DNA of 64,000 nt from Asterella californica (Eukaryota; Streptophyta; Marchantiopsida; Marchantiales; Aytoniaceae): the NCBI GenBank assembly GCA_036924285.1, contig JAYKYS010000011.1, positions 7,564,001 to 7,628,000 of the forward strand. The letters are read 5' to 3'. How positions within the stretch are numbered: position 1 is the stretch's first letter; each line of letters opens with the position of its first letter. Of this stretch, positions 20,750-32,393 are shown piece by piece. A program made the translations under genes and the position numbers. The notes under the pieces are model-generated. The model did not search any database. It was given only the letters and a program-made list of their open reading frames with translations, and had not been told where the DNA came from.

Positions 20750-23536
20750 ACTTGACCTCACACTCTTAACTTTGCATTACTTGAATGCACTGTCACGGTA
20801 GTTAAGCGCATCAGCTATGTTGACCGAGTACTTAATGACTAGTCTCGGTAAGGCTATTATTGCACTCATTGTCGCCAGCAATTATCGATCAACGTCTATT
20901 CGACGTCCACCGACGTGCATCTATCGATCCAAAAACTTGTCACAGAAAATTTTGACAGTGCTTCTGCACTACCTCACTACAAATCTGACCAAAAATAGAT
21001 CCACTCACTACTCTTCCGAACAGCAATCAAGCATACAACCAAAAGAATCACTTTGCGCACACGCGCACCCACAAATCAAAAGTATCAACAATTTGCATAC
21101 TCTGGAGATACCACCGGCAGAAATCTGCGAACTGGAGCTCTCAATCAGACCTCGCGACTTGAGTTCTTCGAGTAATAAGAATCCGTACTCGCTCTATCAT
21201 GCCAACTGACAACACACAACCACTAAAGTCGAGCTACACCGACTATGCACAACAGAGAATCCAGGTTGCACTCACCAAGACTATCTACCATACCAGGAGC
21301 TTGAAGGCTCAACTCGAAGAACTGAAGTCTACAAGCCTTACCTGCGAATTATAACCTTAGAGGGGCTAGCTGAAGAACCTGCCCTAACGAGAAGATCATT
21401 CCAACGCATCAAAAATCATCCCATTTGGTGAAAGATCGAGTGAGTTACAAGAGAAAGAAAGTCACGGGTGGTCAAAAATATGATGTAAATCCACCTGCAC
21501 GTGTATTTTTGGTAGATTTCTGCCTTGTGGAGTTGTTTGAAGTTGTTGTTTGGGGTGTGTTTCCTTCTTGTGCGCATTTGATCCGAGTTGCTATTCTACT
21601 CTAAGCGGAGCGGAGAGTGAACGAGACTTTTGCTGTGTGGAGCGCGCGTTAGGAGGTGTTCAGAGACTTCGAGGAGCAGAGATGCGTGCATGCGGAATGC
21701 GGAGCTGAGCCACCAAGCCAACTTGCTGGTGTGCGTAAGCTTAGTCCAGCTTCAGTGGTGTGGGAGTGATTAAAATCAGATCATCCATCTCAACACTATT
21801 CTTAAAGAATGTGCTTAACTATTTAACTCTTAGCTTTGACTTTACCACTAGATCAATAGCTCTTGATGTCTTTTTAGGAATGCATGCAAGCATTTATGGA
21901 CTTGTTTAAAGTAGTAAGAAACTTTTTCGCATGTTCCTAGATGAGTGGTAGGACGACTCCGTAGTACTGAGAAAAGCTGTCATTGTGGTAGCATTTGTCA
22001 ATGTCGTAGAGAGGCGCATGGAAGAAGTTGGTTGTAGTTGACTGGGGTGAGCTAGTAGAGCTACCACGTAGAGACTTTTGGAGCTACTAGAGGTTTGGAC
22101 ATCTAGTTAGTAACCTTACGTATAGTTTATAATAGATGGTGGTCATATATTGTGCATATGGTCATCGAAGAGGAGGTGTCAATTCGAGTGCAGTTGGGTT
22201 TATCTTTTGTGCATGTTTGAGTGTGGAGGGTTGTCGTTTGGACTTCGTGTTGTTGGAACCCTTCCATATTCTATTTCCTGTTTGTGTGCCGTGTCTGCTT
22301 GTGTTGGCGTATGATTTCTGAAGTGAGTTCACTCTAGTGTGCTGTCGGTAGGGAGGCTGGAGTTGTGGACCAGTCAAACTATCTCTTTTTCTCTCACTGT
22401 GAGATTGGACTTGCGAACGAACAGACAGTGAGAGGTTGCATGTGGTGATGATAGATACAAGTTGTCTTTATCTTGACCGTCCTAGTAGAGAATAGGTGAG
22501 CTCAGTAGGAGCAGGGTTAGGCAGATTGACGTCACGTGTGGTGATGAGGTTTTGACGCTCTAGTTAGAGCTTAGTGTTCGCGATTGACACGGGGTTCTCA
22601 TCACGGATGTCCATGGAGATTCCGGTGGAGATTCAGCTGCAGTAAGTAGTGGGTTCGCACAAAATGGTGTAAGATACCAACATGTAGCATCGGTCTCATC
22701 CACGGAAGACACCGATCTAGACGAGGATGTGGTTGGAGGTAGACATAGTGTCGCCACACTGTTGTTATGAGACATGGATGAGATCTATGGGACCACGAAA
22801 GATCTTCGATGATACTCAAATATAGTAGATATCATTGAGCTGGATGACTTCATCCAGGAGTTCGACAGTTGGTGCGATCTGCAACAGATGTGAAACTCAC
22901 AATTGTTCACACTCTTCATCACGTGGAAAGGTTTGTTCTAGCACTTGGAGGGACCGTCTATGGATGATTACCATGAGTTCAAGCGAGACTACAACGTGGA
23001 GATTGAGCTGTGGAGACAACATTGGTCTCCCAACTATATTTTTATTACTACTGACACAGTTTCGAAAGACGTAGCACTTGCGAGTTGGAGTGCCAGTAGC
23101 AGTGGTACATCCTCGAATGACGGAATATCTATTACCAACGATGCATCCACTAGTAGTGGAGCAGAGATAGTACGAACGAGATACCGTGATACATTTGTGT
23201 ATGTGTATGATATCGTCCATGTGTTATGTGTATGTATGGTGTACCTCTGACAGCAATGTATGTTGTGTAGCGATGTGTATGCGCACGACAGCACCTTTGA
23301 CTAATAAAGCAAGTTCGGCAGGTTTCATTGTCATGTGAGGCATTGCACAAGATAAATTAAAGATTGCATGGGCTGATAATCTGTAGTCAAAACATTTTAA
23401 ACTGAAGTTTCTTTGTCTATTCATGATGGACAGTTGACATGCATGTGATATTTTGTATTTTTGACCTACTGAACCTGCTGTTAGCAGTCAAAGATGCAGT
23501 CAAGTAATGCAAAGTTAAGAGGGGTGGAGTCAAGTT
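20750..23536. mobile_element. 2.8-kb region bounded by about 41-bp inverted repeats, with gag-like remnant
   Basis: The left arm 20750-20790 (ACTTGAC.. then TCTTAACTTTGCATTACTTGA) and the right arm 23496-23536 are reverse complements with a few mismatches. Inside, about 22830-23030 on the plus strand translates in broken frames to ELDDFIQEFDSWCDLQQ, then LFTLFITWKG and EGPSMDDYHEFKRDYN, the pattern of an LTR-retroelement gag domain. Part of 21240-21347 is inverted relative to 12.8 kb. The composite could be a decayed terminal-inverted-repeat element that captured gag sequence, or a gag-bearing retroelement whose flanks were duplicated in inverted form. No transposase is seen. Confidence 0.4.
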
Positions 23537-23709
23537 TGTCTGAAAAAAGTATTAAGGTTAAAATCAAGTAAATTTTTCTGAGATAAATGCAAGTCTGTGT
23601 ACCATGTTCAGAAAGCTACTGTAAATGCAACCACTGTGTTGTAATATATCCATAACATCCGTTCGTAATATACAATCAACCTTGGTTGTTCAACTCAACT
23701 CTGCAGAGA

Positions 23710-24030
23710 ACGGTAACAGCTTAGGATCCAACATTTTTTGACTTATAGCTTAGGACCCTTAGCGTTTTTGGATTTACAGCTTGTTGGAGAATCAAGTCTG
23801 CAATAAGCTTTGCCTGCGCATCATGCTTATCAGCTAGAGCTATAAGCTGAGAGAGCATATTCAGTCTTATTCTTCTAGTTTTGCGTTTTACCCTCTTATG
23901 ACTTTTTCTTTGCGCTATAAGCTGAATTGATGCACAGAGGCTTTTAAATTCCCAGCTTCTTGCGTTGAGAAACTAAGCTTCTTACGGTGGGCCTTCTTGC
24001 TTCAAGCTGACAGGCTTCTTACAAACTTTT
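23710..24030. repeat. AGCTT-rich subterminal-type repeat array
   Basis: About 320 bp hold many short related words in both orientations: AGCTTAGGA (twice), CAGCTTGTTGG, CTATAAGCTGA (twice, near 23840 and 23917), AGCTTCTTGCG, AAGCTTCTTACGG, CTTCAAGCTGACAGG and CAGCTAAAATG. Clustered short repeats like this are usual in subterminal regions of plant hAT or CACTA elements, where they bind transposase. No matching terminal repeat or transposase gene was found. Confidence 0.45.
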
Positions 24031-25085
24031 CAGCTAAAATGTTAGGTGCGCTACAGACCGTTTGTGACATCTCCTGAATCGGAACTTTAGTCGACGAAGA
24101 TTTTACGTGACGTAAATTGAAAATCTGACTTCCAACAACTTGCCATAAGTCAAGAAAGCTATGTACACTTGCTACCCTACTTTAGTATCACTCGCAGTAA
24201 AATTGTAACCGCACTTATATTTTCCACATGAATAATCCGTGATTACCGAGGCTGAGAACACGATTTAGTGCAAGGGGTTCTTTTGTGTGTTCATCATCGC
24301 ACTAGACTGCAATCTCCGGAGTTGAGACTCATCGTTTCATGTTGAAACTTTACTAGCGTGCGAAATCGTGAGAGTGAACTCGTGCAAAGTCAAGAAAATA
24401 CTTTCAGTCTGCTAGACCCTTGCTTGTAGGAGCCAGTCTCGTAACAAATAGGTTATTGGTATGGCACGGTTTCAACCCTCTATGAATATCCAAACGAGTG
24501 CGATGAAAGGATTTATCTCCAACCGTAAAGTCCACACGCGTGTTAGAAAAAGTTGATCTCAAAAATATAGTTGCGATTACAGAATCGACAAGGTAGATGT
24601 GCAAATCACCCTCATCAATGTTAATGTGCAATATTAGTGTGAGTTACCGTAATTAGCATTTGCACTAATTAAAGTAGAGTAAAACATAATGAATGTCGTG
24701 AACATTAATTTTGACTATATTTAAATAATATAAACCAAAATCATTAATATTATTCTTTTTACAGTTTGTAACAAGACTTCTTTATCATAACTTATGAGAC
24801 GAGAATTCAGTTGAATCTATTCGGTACTCGTTCATTGCGTTAATTTTCTCAGAAATGGTGTTTAAAGGAATTTCTTTCTAATATTCAAGGACAGTTAACA
24901 TCTCTTTCAGGGTTTTAAGTAAATATTATACGATTATTTTATACATTACAGCAGATATCATAAAATTTTCTTGTCATTATAATATTATAATCTCACATCA
25001 ACACTATGATCTTATTACGTTTTATATTGTAGTGTAAGTTTAGGAGAATAAAAACACACCACGATTAAAATGGTCCACACTTATT
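24031..25085. other. AT-rich spacer
   Basis: No coding domain is recognised. A 75-codon minus-strand ORF at 24404-24631 has no family resemblance. Sequence is probably old repeat DNA. Confidence 0.4.
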
Positions 25086-25089
25086 GTGC

Positions 25090-25460
25090 ACTTACACCAA
25101 ATATGCTTCCCCACGGCCTTGTACAGTGAATTTCATTTTCTCTTATCAAAAAATGTGTAAGTGTTATAAATATTTATTTTAATAAATTATTATAGAAAAT
25201 TAAATTAAAATATAAATATTATATGTTATCTAGTCCCAGAGTAGCCAACTCATCCGAAGAGAACCCATAAGTGAAGAACGGGATGGTGCGTTCCCTGGGA
25301 ACAGGAATGCACCATCCATGGGGGTATAAGTTCGGCGCCTTAATCGTCTAATAGTACCGTTTGCAGAGAAAATAATTAAAATATTAATTAACGTACACCC
25401 ATCTACACTTCCTCAAACTCCTCCTTTGTAAAATAAAGAATACAGTAAAGAGTGTATGAT
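25090..25460 (+). repeat. Multi-stem-loop repeat, copy D
   Basis: AACCCATAAG is at 25262-25271. Directly after it a strong hairpin spans 25281-25317: GGATGGTGCGTTCC and GGAATGCACCATCC with one mismatch. The left flank (TTTTCTCTTATCAAAAAAT, TGTAAGTGTTAT) matches copy K. The alpha and beta positions are reduced to AATTAAA and CTCCTCC traces. Confidence 0.55.
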
Positions 25461-26160
25461 CGCAACCAGTTCTCACCCACTACTGTAGTTGTCAGTTTCA
25501 GATGAAACCCGACCACGTTTGCTGCGTTGTTGGGACCACATACGGACATCTGGAGAATAACGGTAAGCGCCGAAGTTAACTGATCGCCAACGCACAGTAC
25601 AGTACGTGTATGTCCACGCCCACTGTTTCACGTGTACAGTCGGCAATCCTCCGATAGTCGTTATAGTATGTAACTGTTTTTAATATTTTTACTTTTCCCA
25701 AAACAGAGAAAATTGGTAGAAGTTTATAGTTTTGCGAACAGTACTTTCTTTGTTAATGTATCCTTCAACGACACATATAGCGACACATGTCCGTACATGA
25801 TTGAGGGCTAAAAATAAGACGGATACTAACACTTTCTTGAATAATGATTAACGACAATAAAACCCTCTAGTAAAAGAAGTTTCTAAAGAATGCATTTTCA
25901 GGGTGGGAAACAAGTTCACTGTTTTCCTTGATTGATGTGATTCTGGTAACATTCTCTAACTTTCTTACATATTTGCCTCCTCCATCTTTCGTACCTTTTG
26001 CAGCGAGGTTGTGTATTCATGCCTTATGGTTTATATCCTGTTCGGGCCGTGTTTCTAAGCATGAGCTAATAATGAATATTTATAAAATATTTTATCTATT
26101 TTATCTGTTTAATATCTAAATTTTATTTAAAATCTACATATTTTTTGATATCATTAGAAG
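25461..26160. other. AT-rich spacer
   Basis: No gene is recognised. A 63-codon plus-strand ORF at 25928-26119 is hydrophobic but has no start context or family match. Confidence 0.4.
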
Positions 26161-26164
26161 AATA

Positions 26165-26350
26165 AAAATTCTCCAAAAGTTAATCGAATATGCATATTCA
26201 CTCAAGAGCTTATTCACATCTTTTTCATCCTAAGATGGAAGATCGTAACAAGTTTAATTTATTACCTAGCTCTTCTTAACGAAAAGAAGAGCTAGGTGAT
26301 TAATTAATATTTAATTAAAGTGATTTTTTGGCTTAAGAGGTTATCACAGT
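26165..26350 (-). repeat. Multi-stem-loop repeat, copy E (inverted)
   Basis: The order is reversed relative to copies A-C. A beta-like element (ATTCACATC..CATCC..GATGGAAGAT, about 26214-26244) comes first. It is followed by a very strong alpha at 26253-26305: TTTAATTTATTACCTAGC with TCTTCTT pairs with AAGAAGA and GCTAGGTGATTAATTA. Compared with copy A, the A-T pair in CCTAAC/GTTAGG is a G-C pair here (CCTAGC/GCTAGG), a compensated change. GATCGAGTATG/ATCGAATATG plus ACTCAAGAGCTT on its left is shared with the fragment at 26535-26580. Confidence 0.65.
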
Positions 26351-26479
26351 TCTATTCTCGGAAGGATGTTTGTTTGCGTTCAACTTGTATGTTATCTATG
26401 TGCGTTTTCGCGACTGTGAGTCCAGACATCCTTTGACATTTACAGATAAATTTAATTATTTTTATAATTTAATCTAGAA

Positions 26480-26590
26480 TTTATATATAACTGTGCCCTT
26501 TTTCCAAAAACATAAAGGGAACACAAGTTCCCGAAGTTCGATCGAGTATGTTTATTCAATCACTCAAGAGCTTGGAGTTCATGAATCTTG
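26480..26590 (-). repeat. Fragment F related to copy E
   Basis: A hairpin at about 26494-26525 (GTGCCCTTT with AAAGGGAACAC) is followed by GATCGAGTATG and CACTCAAGAGCTT, which recur next to copy E at about 26184-26210. It is a partial duplicate about 350 bp from copy E. Confidence 0.45.
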
Positions 26591-26599
26591 CCATTATAA

Positions 26600-28763
26600 T
26601 AACGCATTTTTAATTTCAAAATCTTCCAAATCGCCATGGTAAATCCCCATCTTCGGTAGATCGTTGTATCCTGTTATGAGATCGCAGACGCTACTTTGTA
26701 ACTAGAGGCTCGAACAACAAGGACTCCGGCGGTATCTTATCTGCACAGCGTGGAGGGTTGTTTCCTGGCATACAGGACATACTCTGACAGTTTGCTAAGA
26801 GCAAACGAAAATTGTCTTATGTTCCAGTTTGATAAGTATATTTCTATTGTATTTTCTTATATTCTCTTATTTGAAACCAGTGCTTTTTCATAGATTTATG
26901 TCTTCTCCTGGTGTTTTTTAAGAATGTTGTTTTTATTCTCACTTTAATCGGAAAACGTATTATGTTTCCAGTTGAAACCGCAAGTTTCACTACAAAAGGC
27001 GAAAACGGATATTCCTCTTTTTCTCTCTTTGTACATAAGGTAACGAACAATATTCCTGTTTTCTCCAAGAATCTACGTAACTTTTAACTATATACATCTC
27101 AGTCTCGTTTTACTACATTGAATGAAGACAAATCACAAATTATAGAGGTTCTTCATCCTTTTGATTCTGTTATAGATTGAAGACTCTATCATCAAAGAAA
27201 TTTTCCGTTAAACGGTTATTTTTCTGAACTTCCTGATCGTGAACTCTAAATTGATGGGTTCTCGGTGGCCCGGAGCTCTTGTAGTGGAACTGGAGGTTTC
27301 ATGGGTCATATATTTTCTGTATGTTACACTTTCAGTTCTGTGAGTAATATCTTCTCGATAACCTTTTTTCTCTTCATGTATCTCCGAAATTGAACGTATC
27401 TCCAAAATTGTTCAATTTCAACCTAACTCACTGATCCGTTTGCTGGTTCTCCGACAAAGATTGATTCTGAAATGACACTCCAACTGTCGATGATCTTTTC
27501 TTTTAGACTATTTTCATATCACGATAATGAGGAAACTCATTTTGAATCTGTAACAGTCAACGTTAAATATTTTCACCGTAGGGCATGTCATCTGCTTTTG
27601 AAGGGTCCGATGCTAGCGAAGACAGCAAGTGCCTTATAAGACGATCAGGTTTTATGAGAGCTATATCCATTCGCACGACTGTACCTCACTGCTTTCCATG
27701 CACGGGTGTAACATGAACTGTAACAACGCCGAAAATTTCCTGACACATGTTCTGATCCTTCCTAACAGCACGGAACAAAAGCGAGCTTCAGTTGCCCCAT
27801 GCCGAGATGAAGGCCAGTTGTGGAACGCAAGTGCATGCCGTAATAATCCTCTACGATGGTATCACTACGGTCCTGGGTATTTTAAGCTTCCACGTACTCT
27901 CAACGTGCGAAACTTATGAATTCGTGTGTCCATGGCAAGGAACGAAAACAAGGTACTCTGAACTATTAACACATCTTAACTAACATCAGAAAACAGCTGG
28001 CATAACCTGATCTCGAATTCAACATGTCCTCATAAACCACGAACTTCCCTTCAGCGTCAGCGCTCTCGATCTTTGTAACGGAGACTTGACCCTTCCAACT
28101 TCAGACTCTCAGGCATTCTAAATATGGAACAGAAGCGACATCGTTCACATGAGGCTGCAAACGAACGAAACGAACAATGCTTTCAGAGAAAGACTTCAAT
28201 TGTACGAGGTCAAAGAGTCCATTTGATGCATCACAAATGTGATTCAGTTGCTCTGGTAAATTGATTTGCGTAACAAAGAATACATATGTTACATGAGACC
28301 TAAATCTCAAATTGTCAATCCGGCAGTAGAGGCTCTGTTTTACGTGCGACGTAAATGCTGTGGCTGCCTACTCTGGAGCTGTTTTGCTTACCTAAATGCT
28401 CAGCAGACCAGCATTTCCTACAAGAATAAAACAACGAGCAAAACTTCCTCATTTGATTGGGTATCACGAGTATACAGGAAAGTTAAAATGTGTCCACGAC
28501 TCAGAAACTATATACTCGATTGGTTGGTTCTACATCCTCCTGGTTACATGGAGCAGTTCCAACCAGCAACGCATCGGAAGAGATTTCAGTGACCTCCGGA
28601 ACAGTTATCTCTCCAACGCCAACTGACTTACCACGACCGCGTGGATACTTCAGCAGAGACATCACGCAACCTATAATCCCGCTCATCTGAAGCTCTGAGA
28701 GACAAACTCTTTCGTCTCCTATCGATAAACCGTATACTACACGTGACAAATCAACATTAAATC
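26600..28763. other. Intergenic region and probable 3' UTR of the Lys-rich gene
   Basis: The right end (roughly 28.1-28.76 kb) should include the 3' UTR of the minus-strand gene that ends at 28764. A segment at about 27000-27050 (AAACGGATATTCCTCTTTTTC) resembles the terminal repeat family seen at 38.9 and 49.8 kb. ORFs at 27629-27983 and 28266-28690 have no recognised domain. Confidence 0.4.
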
Positions 28764-31700
28764 TCAATAAGGAACCACGTAAGGCAAGGCGTACATGTCC
28801 ACAGATGGCAGGAAAATAGCATCCGCCCAAACCTGCTGTGCAGTATCCTCTCCCACCTCAGCCTTAGGCTTCTGGGGGACTCGCTCACTCGATGAAGACA
28901 GCCAATCCTCATCATCAACAGCTGACCAAGAGGTACGCTGGGGCATAGCGTCACAAACGGAAAAATCTGGCAACTTGGGAGGTCTGTGTGAGCCCGAATT
29001 ATTGCTATCAATATGATGATTATGATTGCTAGGCCTACTACTAGAAGCACCTTGTTCTACTTTGACTGCGGGTTTACTGGAAGCAACATCTTCTACTTTA
29101 ACCGCTGGTTTACTGGAAGCAACATCTTCTACTTTAACTGCTGGTTTACTGGAAACAGCCTCTACTGCGTTGACTCCTGCTTGAATACCACCTGTTACAG
29201 GCTTTGACAAAACTATGGGTGGCAGGGTACGGTCAACCTTGCCGTTCGGTTGATGTTGTTCTTTACTGTACACGGAGGAAGGGCGAGTAGCAGATCCTCC
29301 AACACTACCACGAGGCTTGGCAGCATCCTTGCCATCTCTGTCAGATGGCTTGGCGGCATCCTTGCCATCTTTGTCAAGAGCCTTGGCGGCATCCTTGCCA
29401 TCCCTGTCAAGAGCTTTGGCGGCATCCTTGCCATCCCTGTCAAGAGGACGCGCAACAACAACAGCAGCAGTAGTCTTGATCTCGCGCCCCCTCCCATTTT
29501 CTTCAGTGGAGTGAAGCAAATCTGTTCGCTGAAGCTTACTGGACCGCGGGTCCTTGTCTGTACGCACAGGCAAGAATGGATCCATAATGGGCCAATAATT
29601 TCATGCGTCAAAGCACGCCAGGTCACATGAGTCAAAGACAGATAGAGAGCAATCTCCTGGTTTGGATCTGCGACCTTGTGTGCCTGGAGGCTTTTTGGAC
29701 AATCCATTCGATAGAAAGAGTCTGAATATGGCTAGAATTTGGCCATGAAACAGCAGGTAGAGATACCTGAGGACGGAGAGGGTAAAGCTGACCTATCTGG
29801 ACATAACAGACATGAAAAAGGAACGCCATAGTTATGGACATAAAAGGGGGATGCCTTCCCTACTTCAATTACTTCGGACTCATCACTCCCTGCCCATCTG
29901 CTCGGACAACTCCTCGTTTTATCATATCTTCTTAGTAGAGAGGCTCCTTGATCCTAGATGAAGAAGAGAAGGAAAAGAGAAGAAGAGAGAAGATAAAAAT
30001 AGAGGAGAGAGCCATATTGCTAAGCACACACAAGATTAACTCACCACCATGGGACGTCCCGTTGGCTTCGACATCCTTCTTCCTTTTCTTGGACTCCTTC
30101 TCTTTGTCCTTGTCCTTGTCTCTCTTGTCCTTGTCTCTCCTCTCTTTGTCCTTGTCCTTATCCTTGTTCTTCTCCTTATCTTTCTTCTCCTTGTCCTTGT
30201 CCCTATCTTTCTCCTTCTTTTCTCTATCCTTCTTGTCCTTGTCCTTCTTCTCGTCCTTCTTCTCCTTATCCTTCTCTCCATCTTTCTTCTTCTCCTTCTC
30301 CTTCTCCTTGCTCTTGTGCTTCTCCTTCTGCACAGCCTTGAGAATGAACATACAAGTAAATACCCCTGGGAGATATACGGGAGACAACAACAAAACGACT
30401 GGACTAGACTGTCATCATAGAGCATGTTTTCCAAGTTCAGCCAGCTTGTCAGAACTCCAGATTGAGATCCATTATAGCCGATCCATACGACCAAGTTAAA
30501 CCACACTCCAGAATTCCTACACATAATAATTTCAAGGTGACATGGATGGTGGTGCAACAAAATCTCAAAAGAGTAACACCAATCCCTGAGCGACGATGAA
30601 CAGGGGTACGTCAAACTTAAACCTAAACACTGAATCGGTACGCCATGCACCTTCACTTACCCGCTCTCCTACTGAGCACAGGACAACGAAGTAGGCAAGC
30701 TTGCTTAGAACATACAAAGCGCTCGCCAAACACCCGAGAACAGTTGAATCTAGTCGCAAGCCCCACCCTAGAACAACATCTTCAACACTCAGCAACTCTC
30801 TAACTTATAATCTCTTCTATTCTATCGATGAGATGAGATGAACCGACATAAACAAAACAAAACTACCTAGACAACGTCCTAATTGTGTTTACATCGCAAA
30901 GAAACAATCCAGCTACCTACAATTTCACCATGGCCGGATTGTGAAGCATACAAGCATGACGAACGTCGCGCAAGCTCATGCACTCGGTGTGACAGACCTG
31001 TTCCACTCGTTCTAGCAATCTTACCTCCAGCAAGAGCCCAAGGTAACTTGCTCTTTGCTCCAACTCAAATACATACAAACCTTCATGAGCCCATTGCCGG
31101 TACTAAAGGCCTTGCTCTTGCAAGAAACTGTGGTCCTTCTGAAGTCACCAATCAGAAGGACAGAGACATCGTTCACTCTCAAACATTACCGCGCAAAAAC
31201 CGACCTACAAATTTTCCTTCCTTTGCTACATCCTCTTAATAACTGATTATTATAACATTTCGATTGATTCTAATGCATCATCTTGTTAATCATCGGAACT
31301 TTCGCTAACAACCAGACTTATGTTACTCCAAAATTCCACGTGCGCGAACGTTCCGTAAAGCTGCGGGACCTAGAGCCTTCGTTCTACTGACGGAGACTGA
31401 ACCTAGTGCCTTCTTTCCTTCCTTCCTAGTCACGGACACAGAATTTAGAAGGCCTACAGAATTAACCAGTAGACTTGAGTCTTATGTTCCTAGTTCCCTC
31501 CGGAAGGCGGTGTTGAATTGAACTTCTGGAAGAAGCTACTGAACATGTGATTCCTACACACTTCTAATTTCAGTCCCACAACAGTCAGCTCTCGATTCCG
31601 GTAGACTCTAGCTGGTGATATTCTAGACGGGAGTAAGGGTGTGCGCATTGTGAGAACAGCTGAAATATCTGAAAGGAACAACAGTGTGTTTATTCTGGCA

Positions 31701-32393
31701 CCGTTAAAAGGTGTGTAGTGCTGAAGTATGACTGACCTTCCTGAGAAATAATTCATATACGACGTTCGAGGTTCAAGAAAAGATATTTTAGATCTTTCTG
31801 ATTCACCATGACGTTGTAAATCTGGGGGTTGAAGACAAGATATCGAACTAGTTTAGATATACCGTAGATATGTCTTGATCCATCTTCCAGCACGACTAGT
31901 TCTCTGGTTCCGACCAAATGACCATTGCAAATAGAGACTCTCTAAGTTTTAACATTTCTCACCAATCGGAAATTTCCGTGATAGGTCCTAATCATCAAGG
32001 GCCAATGACAACGACTTCCAATTCTGTAGGAGGGGCAAGCATCCCGGCATAACGGCATGCTGGCTGGCTAATGGGTTCTAAGTAGACGAGTCACTAGTAG
32101 GGCTTGACGAGAGTAACTGGAGAGTCACTGTGTAGGAAACCTTCAAAAGAAAAAGAGCTCGGGTTTACTGTCGACTCTAAGAAGAACAACCTCAAAAGAA
32201 CAGGGAACCGCAGTCGCACCCATCTCAAACCGTTCAATCAGCCCTAATGACATATCCTTCGAGGGAACTCACAAGCGTATGCAAAATAACTCAGAGATCT
32301 GCAGGTAGGGCACACCTTGACAGCAGGAGTGATCAACTCCGGTTGAGCCTTCTTTTGGTATCCCGGAGGCGGGTATGGATAGCAGCGAGACAT
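28764..32393 (-). CDS. Plant Lys-rich (K/E/D-rich) protein with MSRC-PPPGY N-terminus and ALPYV-PY C-terminus, three exons, 384 aa
   Basis: Exons on the minus strand are 32316-32393, 30045-30327 and 28764-29557; 78+283+794 = 1155 bp, phases close. Exon 1 encodes MSRCYPYPPPGYQKK plus a short linker, a start I recognise from a plant family usually annotated as myb-like protein X or DNA ligase 1-like, of unknown function. Exon 2 encodes about 94 residues of almost pure K/E/D/R. Exon 3 holds SSKLQRTDLL and EENGRG, then four to five LDRDGKDAAK repeats (11 residues), three SSKPAVKVEDVA repeats (12 residues), a W-S/A-V-DDEDWL segment, and the conserved end QQVWADAIFLPS, ALPYVVPY. Charge suggests a nuclear, disordered protein. 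The splice join (TSHG to DKDPRSSKL) matches the family's NG-x-LHD-xD-xRPxK. Intron 1 is about 2 kb. Seed-plant members are longer, so a middle exon could have been missed. Confidence 0.82.

Noticed and set aside
29213..29707. 164-codon minus-strand ORF and 126-codon plus-strand ORF
   Set aside because: Alternate-frame readings of the LDRDGKDAAK repeat exon; the chosen frame has the conserved ALPYVVPY end.
30036..30656. Long Arg-rich and Leu-rich ORFs overlapping 30.04-30.5 kb in other frames and on the other strand
   Set aside because: They are shadows of the Lys/Glu-repeat exon of the minus-strand gene; the K/E frame splices in phase with its neighbours.
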